DNA from: Bacillota bacterium
GTDB lineage: Bacteria; Bacillota_A; Clostridia; Tissierellales; Peptoniphilaceae
Assembly (NCBI GenBank): GCA_023443045.1
Contig: JAEZWK010000024.1
Span: 1 to 23,384, forward strand
Reading direction: 5' to 3'
DNA length: 23,384 nucleotides
Shown here: positions 1 through 5,519 of the stretch, piece by piece
Numbering within the stretch: the stretch's first letter is position 1
How the letters are laid out: the number at the start of each line of letters is the position of its first letter
Made by a program: the position numbers and the translations under genes
Notes under the pieces: generated by a model
Database searches by the model: none
What the model was told of the DNA's origin: nothing
The model's input: the letters and a program-made list of their open reading frames with translations, nothing else

Positions 1-88
1 AAATTTAGATTTTTGAACTGCTTTAATTAGTCTAGTAGGCTCAATAATCGAACTTATAAAAATCATAACAACTCTGATATGGGGTTAA
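1..88 (+). pseudogene. Interrupted hydrophobic small-peptide gene, copy 1 (partial)
   Basis: In the frame that stops with TAA at 86-88, the stretch from 17 onward reads TALISLVGSIIELIKIIT and ends LIWG, a hydrophobic amphipathic peptide. The same frame has a TGA at 14-16, just after codons for NLDF. The 5' part lies outside the window. I call it a pseudogene because there is no start codon between the TGA and the hydrophobic segment. Its sequence resembles the downstream 35-codon ORFs (pattern L-D-x-x-T followed by a hydrophobic helix), which suggests a paralogous family. Translation of this copy is unproven. Confidence 0.4.
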
Positions 89-105
89 CACCTATCATCG
101 GATAT
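1..105. repeat. Direct repeat, copy 1 (511-base unit)
   Basis: Positions 1-87 are identical, base for base, to 512-598. Similarity continues with a few substitutions (88, 90 and 94 differ) to about 105, then fades into a related but diverged short ORF. The copy is cut by the window edge, so its true left end is unknown. The repeated segment carries the frame of an interrupted hydrophobic peptide (see the pseudogene entries). No transposase or terminal inverted repeat is visible, so this looks like a tandem duplication of a small gene unit rather than an insertion sequence. Confidence 0.9.
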
Positions 106-128
106 ATTATAAACCATTTTTTAAAAAT

Positions 129-236
129 ATGGAAGATAATAAAAAAATTGAAAAAATCACAAAAATTTTATGGGTATTGTTGGTTGTAAATGTATTACGC
201 ATAGTTTTAAAGATTTTTAATATTGTGACTATGTAA
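129..236 (+). CDS. Small hydrophobic peptide, 35 aa, unit 1
   Basis: A 35-codon ORF with a charged N-terminus (MEDNKKIEKITK) followed by a single hydrophobic helix (ILWVLLVVNVLRIVLKIF). Function is not recognised. The best support is the second unit 511 bases downstream, which has an ORF of identical length from the equivalent ATG with conservative replacements throughout (E/Q, I/L, E/D) even though the DNA has diverged. That pattern looks like selection on protein. No ribosome binding site precedes the ATG; the frame is open back to 78 but without ATG, GTG or TTG. Candidate roles are a membrane-active toxin of type I toxin-antitoxin kind, a leaderless bacteriocin-like peptide, or a regulatory small membrane protein. 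None is demonstrated. Confidence 0.45.
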   Translation: MEDNKKIEKITKILWVLLVVNVLRIVLKIFNIVTM

Positions 237-245
237 AAACAGAGG

Positions 246-263
246 AGGGGTGCATAAGCCCCT
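246..263 (+). other. Small hairpin after unit 1 peptide
   Basis: AGGGG at 246-250 can pair with CCCCT at 259-263 around an 8-base loop. No T-run follows, so it is not a convincing intrinsic terminator. It lies just downstream of the first short hydrophobic ORF. An AGGAGG motif at 243-248 partly overlaps the hairpin and is followed by a GTG that opens only a very short frame. Confidence 0.25.
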
Positions 264-376
264 AAAGGATTTAAAAATTTAAACTAGAAAAATAAATATA
301 ATTAATGGATTAAAAAATGCAATTAGACAATTTAGAAAGTTTATGATGTCAGCGGATATGAGCGAAACAAAAAAGA

Positions 377-408
377 TTAACAGATTCAGTAAAAAATGAT
401 ATTATAAT
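377..408 (+). promoter_or_regulatory. Possible promoter for unit 2
   Basis: A consensus TATAAT lies at 403-408. The nearest -35-like hexamer, TTAACA at 377-382, is 20 bases away, which is longer than ideal, so the assignment rests mainly on the -10. Transcription from here would give a leader of about 70 bases before the strong ribosome binding site at 477-483. Confidence 0.35.
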
Positions 409-487
409 AGTGTAAACACATTAATATATTTTTTAAACCACATGTTTTTTAATAAAAAATATAAATCTTAAAAAGAAAGGAGGAAAA

Positions 488-599
488 ATGAGTTATAAAA
501 ACTAAGCTCGAAAATTTAGATTTTTGAACTGCTTTAATTAGTCTAGTAGGCTCAATAATCGAACTTATAAAAATCATAACAACTCTGATATGGGGTTAG
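488..599 (+). pseudogene. Interrupted hydrophobic small-peptide gene, copy 2
   Basis: An excellent ribosome binding site (AAGGAGG, 477-483) precedes ATG at 488, but this frame stops after MSYKN at 503-505. Omitting one A from the A-run at 497-501 brings the ATG into the frame KTKLENLDF, a TGA at 525-527, then TALISLVGSIIELIKIIT and the end LIWG with a stop at 597-599. So a strong start signal points into a hydrophobic peptide broken by a one-base shift and a nonsense codon, which would be Trp if TGG. It may be a decayed gene or a deliberately interrupted one (leader peptide or recoding). The 87 bases shared with copy 1 include the TGA, so the nonsense change predates or was copied in the duplication. 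Confidence 0.45.
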
Positions 600-616
600 C
601 CCCTTTCATCGGATGA
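512..616. repeat. Direct repeat, copy 2 (511-base unit)
   Basis: The first 87 bases match 1-87 exactly, and similarity extends to about 616. Downstream the paired short ORFs are recognisably related as proteins but not as DNA. In this copy GGGG at 592-595 and CCCC at 600-603 can form a 4-bp hairpin with a TTAG loop; copy 1 has lost most of that pairing, so a conserved RNA hairpin here is doubtful. Confidence 0.9.
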
Positions 617-747
617 TTTATAACTCATTTGTAAAAAATATGCAAGATACAAAAAATCTAGACAAACTAACAGTAATATTATTGCTTACTGCTATAGTTT
701 CAATAATTAATTTAATTTTATCGATTTACCAAACCTTTTTTTATTAA
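613..747 (+). CDS. Small hydrophobic peptide, 44 aa (or 35 aa), unit 2
   Basis: ORF from ATG 613 (44 codons) or from the internal ATG at 640 (35 codons), which is the position conserved with unit 1. From 640 it reads MQDTKNLDKLTVILLLTAIV, then a further hydrophobic stretch with few charges, ending in an aromatic tail. The nine codons before the internal Met are also similar to those of unit 1 (both end F-x-K-N-M), but unit 1 has ATA where this copy has ATG. No ribosome binding site is seen. The ATG lies 13 bases after the stop of the interrupted upstream peptide, a spacing that would suit coupled translation if that frame were read. Predicted membrane-inserted or membrane-active peptide of unknown role. 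Confidence 0.45.
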   Translation: MIYNSFVKNMQDTKNLDKLTVILLLTAIVSIINLILSIYQTFFY

Positions 748-1069
748 TTCCGTTAGGTAATGTTCTTTTGCAAAAGTATTTTTTAAAAATTTTAATTTAA
801 ATCCTAGACCAGAAGAGATTTTTATTATTTCTAGTTGTAGTTTAAATACAGATTTAGATTCAATACTTAAGAAATGGTAAAATTTATAATGTAGATTGAG
901 AAATTTTTTTAAATTTTGAGAAGCAAGAAAAAAATAAAGAAATGCCAGGTTAAGATGTATGGATTTTAAAAAAGTTTAAATTTTGAAAGTGAATATTTCA
1001 CAGCCAACTATAGTGACTAATATATTTAAGATAATAGATTTCTTATTAATATATTTTTTTAGGAGTAAT
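748..1069. other. Non-coding stretch, no confident gene
   Basis: About 320 bases of AT-rich sequence with no convincing gene. One frame, open from 761 to a stop at 878-880 but lacking a start codon, reads protein-like in its last part (NLNPRPEEIFIISS); it may be a remnant. A TATAAT at 885-890 could be the -10 of a promoter for the membrane protein gene at 1070, but no good -35 is spaced correctly. A TTG at 983 is in frame with that gene, but nothing upstream of it resembles a ribosome binding site. Confidence 0.4.
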
Positions 1070-1618
1070 ATGCGTAGATTATTTTTTGGTGTAAGAACTG
1101 TAATTATTATTGGTTTTATTTTGTTTTTTGGATATTTATATAAAAATCATTATATTTCACTAACTCTATATACTGCACTATGTATTAGTGCAATTGTTTT
1201 GTCTAGTATTTTACAGATATTTTTTATAACTAGAAGAAAAGAAAAACAATTACAGCTAATAAAGGAAAATACTCACTTACTAAGAAGTGATCCAGATAAA
1301 TATTTAAGAATTATAGATGAAGTAAAAAGAGATAGCGATAATTATATCAAGGGTTATTTATTAATACACAAAGCAAAAGTTTTGGAACAGTTGAATAGAA
1401 AAGAGGAAATGTTATCTCTTTTAGAGAATGAAGATGTATATTATTTAAGTAATTTTCTAAAAAGAAAATATATTGTGACATATATTGAGGCTTTAGAGCT
1501 GAATAATAATTTTGAAAAAGCTAAATCTGTTTTTCTTGAAAATGAACAAGAATTAAGTAAATCAAAAGAACATGATATTTTGCAATTATATAAAAAATTT
1601 GAAAATAAATACAAATAA
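1070..1618 (+). CDS. Uncharacterised two-TM membrane protein, possible TPR-like cytoplasmic tail
   Basis: I do not recognise the family. Starting at ATG 1070 (AGGAG at 1061-1065) gives 182 residues. Two hydrophobic segments, about residues 8-24 and 30-53, are joined by a short loop, followed by a basic stop-transfer (TRRKEKQ) and a soluble helical tail. The tail has a repeated helix pattern (AKVLEQLNRKEEMLSLLEN; ALELNNNFEKAKSVFLEN), suggesting degenerate tetratricopeptide-like repeats and hence protein binding at the inner face of the membrane. The frame extends upstream to a TTG at 983, but that start has no ribosome binding site. It sits beside the small hydrophobic peptide units and could be functionally tied to them (for example as an immunity or sensor protein), but that is only inference from position. 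Confidence 0.7.
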   Translation: MRRLFFGVRTVIIIGFILFFGYLYKNHYISLTLYTALCISAIVLSSILQIFFITRRKEKQLQLIKENTHLLRSDPDKYLRIIDEVKRDSDNYIKGYLLIHKAKVLEQLNRKEEMLSLLENEDVYYLSNFLKRKYIVTYIEALELNNNFEKAKSVFLENEQELSKSKEHDILQLYKKFENKYK

Positions 1619-1696
1619 AAAAAGAGCTGATTTTGTAGCGAACCTTTAAAGTTAGTCCAACTTTTAGGGTTCAAGACAATTTTTTAGCTCTTTTTT
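1618..1696. terminator. Large bidirectional hairpin terminator between convergent genes
   Basis: The outer arms AAAAAAGAGCT (1618-1628) and AGCTCTTTTTT (1686-1696) are perfectly complementary and give U-tracts on both strands. Inside lies a second imperfect hairpin, 1640-1672, whose GAACC and GGTTC ends close a 13-bp stem with one mismatch, one wobble and a 5-base loop. The stop codons of both flanking genes overlap the outer arms, so the element terminates the plus-strand membrane protein gene and the minus-strand ImmA-type gene. Confidence 0.8.
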
Positions 1697-2237
1697 AGTC
1701 TATAAGATCACTATTCCAATAAATAGGATTTTGAGCATCTATATTTTTGAAAATATTATTGTCACAAATTTGGGGTTTTACATTAAATCCTAGTTTATGC
1801 ATTTCATTTAGTTTTATAAGAACTAAATTTTCAGTGACATTATAAGTTTCTGCTATATCATGTATAGATAATTCTTCATCTATAGAGCTTAATATATTTG
1901 AATCACTTAATAATAGATGAGCTGCAAAAACATTGGCTTGAAGTTCTTGTTTACCAATTGTTAAAATCGGGGAAAATTTATCACTAATATTTTTGTGATA
2001 AATAAAATGGCCTAATTCATGAGCAAAAACAATCTTTTTTATGGTATCATTTAATTTTGGATTTATAAATATGAAATCTTTATCTAGTATTTTTGAAATA
2101 AATCCTAGAGTATGTGCTTCAGAATCTACTGGTAAAATTGTAACACCACAATCTTCTAGGATGATTTCAGGATTTCTATGACCATAATAATTAACTATTT
2201 TTTCCACATCTTTATGAACTAGCTGAGAAAAAATCAT
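1695..2237 (-). CDS. ImmA/IrrE-family zinc metallopeptidase
   Basis: A 180-residue protein with the zinc motif HELGH at about residues 73-77, in the context FAHELGHFIYH, typical of the ImmA/IrrE (DUF955) family. These proteases cleave a partner XRE repressor to relieve repression on mobile elements and in stress systems. The start is the ATG at 2237, preceded by GAGAGGA; it overlaps the stop of the upstream repressor gene in an ATGA junction, so the two are translationally coupled. A TTG six codons earlier is in frame but would place the start upstream of this ribosome binding site. The pairing implies that the neighbouring repressor is the substrate. Confident on family; the signal that activates it is unknown. 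Confidence 0.9.
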   Translation of the reverse strand: MIFSQLVHKDVEKIVNYYGHRNPEIILEDCGVTILPVDSEAHTLGFISKILDKDFIFINPKLNDTIKKIVFAHELGHFIYHKNISDKFSPILTIGKQELQANVFAAHLLLSDSNILSSIDEELSIHDIAETYNVTENLVLIKLNEMHKLGFNVKPQICDNNIFKNIDAQNPIYWNSDLID

Positions 2238-2650
2238 TTTTCCTCTCTTTCCCAAGGAAGAACAGAGGTTTTAATATTTGAATCTTTTTTTGCGATGTAA
2301 TATGCTTCTTGGAATGCATCGAGTATAGCTTTTTTGTCTTGTAATGACATGCTTCCACCAGCGAAAATACCTAATACACCTTCTACCAATTCACGAGCAT
2401 CTCTTGCAGCGTTTTCTCCATATTTTCTACGAGTGCTTAAAATAAAATCTTCTTCATCTGTTAAAAGAAAATTTATATCTACACCAAATAATCCGGCAAT
2501 ATCAGCGTATGTTTTTCTGTAGCGAGGTCTTTGATTTGTATTTTCGTATGCATTGTATGTTCTAATACTTATACCTAGTTTTTCTGCTAATTCTGCTTGA
2601 GTTAATCCGTACTGTTCTCTGAGTTTTCTAATCTTTTGTGAAAAATCCAT
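2234..2650 (-). CDS. XRE-family HTH transcriptional regulator (repressor)
   Basis: 138 residues. The N-terminal helix-turn-helix (about residues 5-60, with LTQAELAEKLGIS and TYNAYENTNQRPRY) is a classic Cro/CI-type DNA-binding domain. The C-terminal part contains an LGIFAGGSMSLQDKKAILD-type segment and a YYIAKK motif, which I recall from the XRE regulators commonly paired with an ImmA/IrrE protease in Firmicutes. The start at 2650 is set by GGAGG at 2656-2660; an ATG at 2665 lies upstream of that site. It probably represses its own promoter and perhaps other accessory genes, and is inactivated by the coupled protease. Confidence 0.9.
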   Translation of the reverse strand: MDFSQKIRKLREQYGLTQAELAEKLGISIRTYNAYENTNQRPRYRKTYADIAGLFGVDINFLLTDEEDFILSTRRKYGENAARDARELVEGVLGIFAGGSMSLQDKKAILDAFQEAYYIAKKDSNIKTSVLPWEREEK

Positions 2651-2678
2651 AATTACCTCCTTCATTTATAATAATGAT

Positions 2679-2707
2679 AACATACTTCATAAAAAGATGC
2701 AAGTCAA
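2679..2707 (-). promoter_or_regulatory. Promoter of the XRE-ImmA operon
   Basis: On the minus strand, TTGACT (2702-2707) and TATGTT (2679-2684) are separated by exactly 17 bases, a good sigma-A promoter. ATGA/TCAT half-sites flanking the -10 could be part of an autoregulatory operator, but the dyad is short. The -35 begins 11 bases beyond the encoded CCA end of the tRNA gene. Confidence 0.7.
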
Positions 2708-2718
2708 TTTCAAAAAAA

Positions 2719-2794
2719 TGGAGCTAACGAACGGACTTGAACCGCCGACCCATGTATTACGAATACATTGCTCTACCAACTGAGCTACGTTAGC
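2719..2794 (-). tRNA. tRNA-Thr (anticodon CGT)
   Basis: The minus strand folds into a complete cloverleaf: acceptor GCTAACG pairs with CGTTAGC, the D-arm has AGCTCAGTTGGTAGAGC, the anticodon stem ATGTA/TACAT encloses loop TTCGTAA with anticodon CGT, and the T-arm carries GGTTCAAGTCC. The CCA end is encoded (2719-2721). CGT decodes the Thr codon ACG. The 3' end points toward the accessory region on the left, an orientation in which integrative elements often use tRNA 3' ends, but no duplicated tRNA end is seen elsewhere in the window. Confidence 0.97.
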
Positions 2795-2803
2795 ATTTAT
2801 TTA

Positions 2804-2832
2804 ATTATATCAAAAATTACTTTTTATATCAA
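2804..2832 (-). promoter_or_regulatory. tRNA-Thr promoter
   Basis: On the minus strand, TTGATA (2827-2832) and a perfect TATAAT (2804-2809) are 17 bases apart, ending about 10 bases before the mature tRNA 5' end. Confidence 0.75.
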
Positions 2833-2862
2833 TTATTTTATTTTTAATGTGTTTTATGGTAT

Positions 2863-2868
2863 TATAAT
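2863..2868 (+). promoter_or_regulatory. -10 element of a murB operon promoter
   Basis: Perfect TATAAT, 20 bases upstream of the murB ATG. No good -35 hexamer is at the expected spacing, so the promoter is weak or activator-dependent. It is the only candidate I see upstream of the murB to aroQ gene series. Confidence 0.5.
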
Positions 2869-2888
2869 ATATTGAATGTGAGGTTTCT

Positions 2889-3734
2889 ATGAAAATATTG
2901 TATAATGAAAATTTAGCGAAATACTCTAGTATGAGAGTAGGTGGTAACGCTAGAATAATTTACTTTCCAGAATGTATAGATGATATTATTTCTATTGTAA
3001 ATAGGGAAGAAGATTATTATGTTTTTGGTAAAATAAGTAATGTTTTAATACCAGATTCTGGTATAGATAAAGCTATTATTATGATTTCAGAGAATTTTTC
3101 AGATATTAAAGTAAATAATGGTGTTATATCAGCCAATGCTGGAATTTCTATGAGAAAATTATCAGAGTTTGCTTTAGCAAATGAATTAGCAGGGCTCGAA
3201 AATTTTCATGGTATACCAGGAACTTTAGGTGGAGGTATTTTTATGAATGCCGGAGCTTATGGTAAAGAAATGAAAGATGTAGTTATTCAAGTAGATGTTT
3301 TAAGGTCGGGTAAAATAATTACATTAAAAAATGAGAATTTAGATTTCGGAGTAAGAAAATCAATTTTTCAAAATACCGATGATATAATTTTGGGTGCAGA
3401 TTTAAAATGTGAAATTGGTGATTTTAAAACAATTGATGAACTTATAAAAGATTTAGATTTTAGAAGAAAAGATAAACAGCCTCTAAATTATCCCAGCTGT
3501 GGCTCAATTTTTAAAAGGCCAAAGGATAATTTTGCTTCCAAATTAATTGATGAATGTGGTCTTAAGGGAAAAAGAATTGGTGGCGCAGAAGTTTCTACCA
3601 AGCATGCTGGCTTTATTATTAATAAGTCTAATGCTACTTATAAAGATGTTATAGATTTAATAAACTATATAAAAGATGATGTTTATTCTAAAACAGGTGT
3701 TCTTTTAGAAGAAGAAGTAAGGATATTAAAATAA
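2889..3734 (+). CDS. murB: UDP-N-acetylenolpyruvoylglucosamine reductase MurB
   Basis: FAD-dependent enzyme that reduces UDP-GlcNAc-enolpyruvate to UDP-N-acetylmuramate with NADPH, the second committed step of peptidoglycan synthesis in the cytoplasm. The 281 residues show the FAD-binding region (SMRVGGNA, then GIPGTLGGGIFMNAGAYG near 108-124), the catalytic Ser in SCGSIFKRP (about residue 206) and the catalytic Glu near the end (LLEEEVR, about 274). The short length fits the type II form without the Tyr loop. At the usual YRxSxF motif the sequence is VRKSIF, so the Tyr is Val while the Arg is kept. The start has GTGAGG just upstream. Its stop overlaps the rapZ ATG by one base. Confidence 0.97.
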   Translation: MKILYNENLAKYSSMRVGGNARIIYFPECIDDIISIVNREEDYYVFGKISNVLIPDSGIDKAIIMISENFSDIKVNNGVISANAGISMRKLSEFALANELAGLENFHGIPGTLGGGIFMNAGAYGKEMKDVVIQVDVLRSGKIITLKNENLDFGVRKSIFQNTDDIILGADLKCEIGDFKTIDELIKDLDFRRKDKQPLNYPSCGSIFKRPKDNFASKLIDECGLKGKRIGGAEVSTKHAGFIINKSNATYKDVIDLINYIKDDVYSKTGVLLEEEVRILK

Positions 3735-4588
3735 TGATAGATTTAGTTATTGTTACTGGTTTAAGCGGAGCTGGTAAAACAGCAGCATTAAATATTCTTG
3801 AAGATAATGGTTTTTTATGTATAGATAATTTACCTATACCTTTGATTTCTCAGTTGGTAAAAATGTTAAATGATAAACCAGAAGTGAGTAAATTAGCTCT
3901 TGCTTTAGATGTGAGAAATAGTGTTTTTTCGTCTAATTTGTACGACACTATACATGAGCTAAAGGTAAATAATGGTGCGAAGGTTATTTTTGTAGATGCT
4001 GATGATAAAGTTTTGGTAAAAAGATTTAAAGAAAAAAGAAGACCTCACCCTTTAAGTAAAGATGGAAGTATAATTACTGGAATCCATCTAGAAAGAGAAA
4101 AACTTGCTAATATAGTTAGCATTTCAAATTTAATTGATACTAGTTCTATGACTTTATCTAATTTAAAAGAGTCGGTACTCAATATAGTAGAAACTTCAAA
4201 TGATGATAGTTTTAAAATTATTCTTACTACTTTTGGTTTTAAGCATGGTATTTGTCTAGAAGCTGATTTAGTATTTGATGTTCGTTTTATAAAAAATCCA
4301 TTCTATGAACCCGAATTAAAATATTTGAGTGGTTACGATGAAAGGTGTTATAATTTTTGTTTAAACCAAAATGATGTGGAAAAATTTTTAGTAAAAGTTG
4401 AAGATTTAATTAAATTTTTAGTTCCATTATATAAAAAAGAAGGTAAGGAAAAATTGGTTGTAGGAATTGGTTGCACAGGCGGAAGACAAAGATCTGTGTC
4501 TGTAGCTAGAAAATTAAAAAATGTATTGGAATTAGATGGAATGTACTGCAGTATATTTAATAGAGATTTGGAGGAAGGTTATGTATAA
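3734..4588 (+). CDS. rapZ: RapZ/YvcJ-family nucleotide-binding protein
   Basis: A 284-residue protein with Walker A GLSGAGKT (about 9-16), the family motif DNGFLCIDNLP, RRPHPLS in the middle, and the conserved C-terminal block GFKHGICLEADLVFDVRF with NPFYEPELK and GCTGGRQRSV. In E. coli RapZ is an RNase adaptor controlling glucosamine-6-phosphate synthase mRNA; in Bacillus YvcJ is an ATP/GTP-binding protein of less clear role, and the Firmicute function may differ. Placement between murB and yvcK fits the conserved cell-envelope cluster of Firmicutes. The last codon of Walker A is Thr rather than the common Ser, which is conservative. It overlaps yvcK by 8 bases. Confidence 0.95.
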   Translation: MIDLVIVTGLSGAGKTAALNILEDNGFLCIDNLPIPLISQLVKMLNDKPEVSKLALALDVRNSVFSSNLYDTIHELKVNNGAKVIFVDADDKVLVKRFKEKRRPHPLSKDGSIITGIHLEREKLANIVSISNLIDTSSMTLSNLKESVLNIVETSNDDSFKIILTTFGFKHGICLEADLVFDVRFIKNPFYEPELKYLSGYDERCYNFCLNQNDVEKFLVKVEDLIKFLVPLYKKEGKEKLVVGIGCTGGRQRSVSVARKLKNVLELDGMYCSIFNRDLEEGYV

Positions 4589-5519
4589 TGTTGTAGCTAT
4601 AGGTGGAGGAACTGGTTTAAGTATTCTTTTATCAGAATTAAAGAAAAAATTTAATGTGACAGCTGTAGTTACCGTAGGTGATACTGGAGGTGGTAGCGGA
4701 ATATTAAGAGCAGATTTAAATATGTTACCTCCAGGTGATATTCGAAACTGTTTGTTAGCATTATCGGAAGCCCCAGAAGATCTTCAAGCTTTTTTTAGTT
4801 ATAGATTTCAAAATGGTTCTTTAAAAGGCCAATCTCTAGGTAATTTGATAATTGCTGGTATAACAGAAAAGAGAGGTTCTTTTCAAGAAGGAATTACTTT
4901 ATTAAGTAGAGTTTTAAAACTTAAAGGTAAGGTACTTCCAGTAACTTTAGAGCCGATGAATTTAGTTGCTTTTTTAGAAAATGGAAATTGTATACATGGT
5001 GAAGCTGAAATACAAGAATTTTTAGAAGCTAAAAATACACATATACAAAAATTACAGCTCAAAGAAAATGTATCTATAAATAAAGAAATAATAGATGAAA
5101 TTAAAAAAGCAAAGTTTGTAATTTTAGGGCCTGGTAGTTTATATACATCTGTTATATGCAATCTTTTAGTAGATGGTATGACTGATATTTTACAGGATAA
5201 AACTATTGTATATATATGTAATGTTATGACACAGCCAGGAGAAACAACAGATTATGAAGTATCTAAACATGTTTCTGAGATTGAAAAGTATTTACAAAGA
5301 GAAGTGGATTACGTTTTAGCTAATACACTAGAACCATTTAATGCCATGTTATCTCCATATAAGTTAGAAGGTTCCAAACCTGTTATAGTTACAGAAAATG
5401 ATGAAATATTATTAAAAAACAAATTGATTACTGGTGATTTTATTGAAGAAAGAAAAGGTTATTTAAGAAGTAACGCATATAATATTACAGAAAGGTTATA
5501 TAAATTATTTAATGATTAA
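4581..5519 (+). CDS. yvcK: YvcK/GlmR family (CofD-like) carbon-partitioning regulator
   Basis: 313 residues. The N-terminus VVAIGGGTGLS, followed by VTVGDTGGGSG and PPGDIRNCL, is the hallmark of the YvcK branch of the CofD-like fold; LGPGSLYTSV and CNVMTQPGET are also present. In Bacillus the protein binds UDP-GlcNAc and stimulates glucosamine-6-phosphate synthase, directing carbon into the cell wall. The start is ATG 4581 with GGAGGAAGG immediately before it; an earlier in-frame ATG at 4536 lies inside rapZ and is not needed. In most Firmicutes whiA follows; here the next gene is aroE, overlapping by 8 bases. Confidence 0.95.
   Translation: MYNVVAIGGGTGLSILLSELKKKFNVTAVVTVGDTGGGSGILRADLNMLPPGDIRNCLLALSEAPEDLQAFFSYRFQNGSLKGQSLGNLIIAGITEKRGSFQEGITLLSRVLKLKGKVLPVTLEPMNLVAFLENGNCIHGEAEIQEFLEAKNTHIQKLQLKENVSINKEIIDEIKKAKFVILGPGSLYTSVICNLLVDGMTDILQDKTIVYICNVMTQPGETTDYEVSKHVSEIEKYLQREVDYVLANTLEPFNAMLSPYKLEGSKPVIVTENDEILLKNKLITGDFIEERKGYLRSNAYNITERLYKLFND

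Noticed and set aside
79..189. 36-codon ORF starting MGLTPIIGYII in unit 1
   Set aside because: In unit 2 the same frame stops after eight codons (MGLAPFIG), there is no ribosome binding site, and the neighbouring frame is the one conserved in both units. It vaguely recalls Fst-type toxin sequences (PII, then a helix with Trp and Lys), so it is kept here as a note.
335..400. Short ORF MMSADMSETKK in the spacer between units
   Set aside because: Under 20 codons, no ribosome binding site and no counterpart elsewhere in the window.
525..527. TGA in the small peptide read as Trp or selenocysteine
   Set aside because: TGA acts as a stop in aroE, aroK, coaE and other genes here, Trp is TGG, and no selenocysteine insertion hairpin is apparent right after it; simple interruption is the plainer view.
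449..574. Minus-strand ORF across the repeat, starting MIFISSIIEPTRLI
   Set aside because: It is the antisense of the interrupted hydrophobic peptide frame, has no ribosome binding site, and its apparent conservation is explained by the identical DNA of the repeat.
1..1000. CRISPR array or insertion sequence as the source of the repeats
   Set aside because: Only two copies, 511 bases apart, with no short regular spacers, no transposase and no terminal inverted repeats.
983..1069. Upstream TTG start for the two-TM membrane protein
   Set aside because: No ribosome binding site near 983, whereas ATG 1070 has AGGAG just upstream; the added residues do not resemble a signal needed by the protein.
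2719..2794. tRNA 3' end as an attachment site with a duplicate in the window
   Set aside because: I looked for a second copy of the tRNA end in 1-2700 and saw none longer than a few bases.
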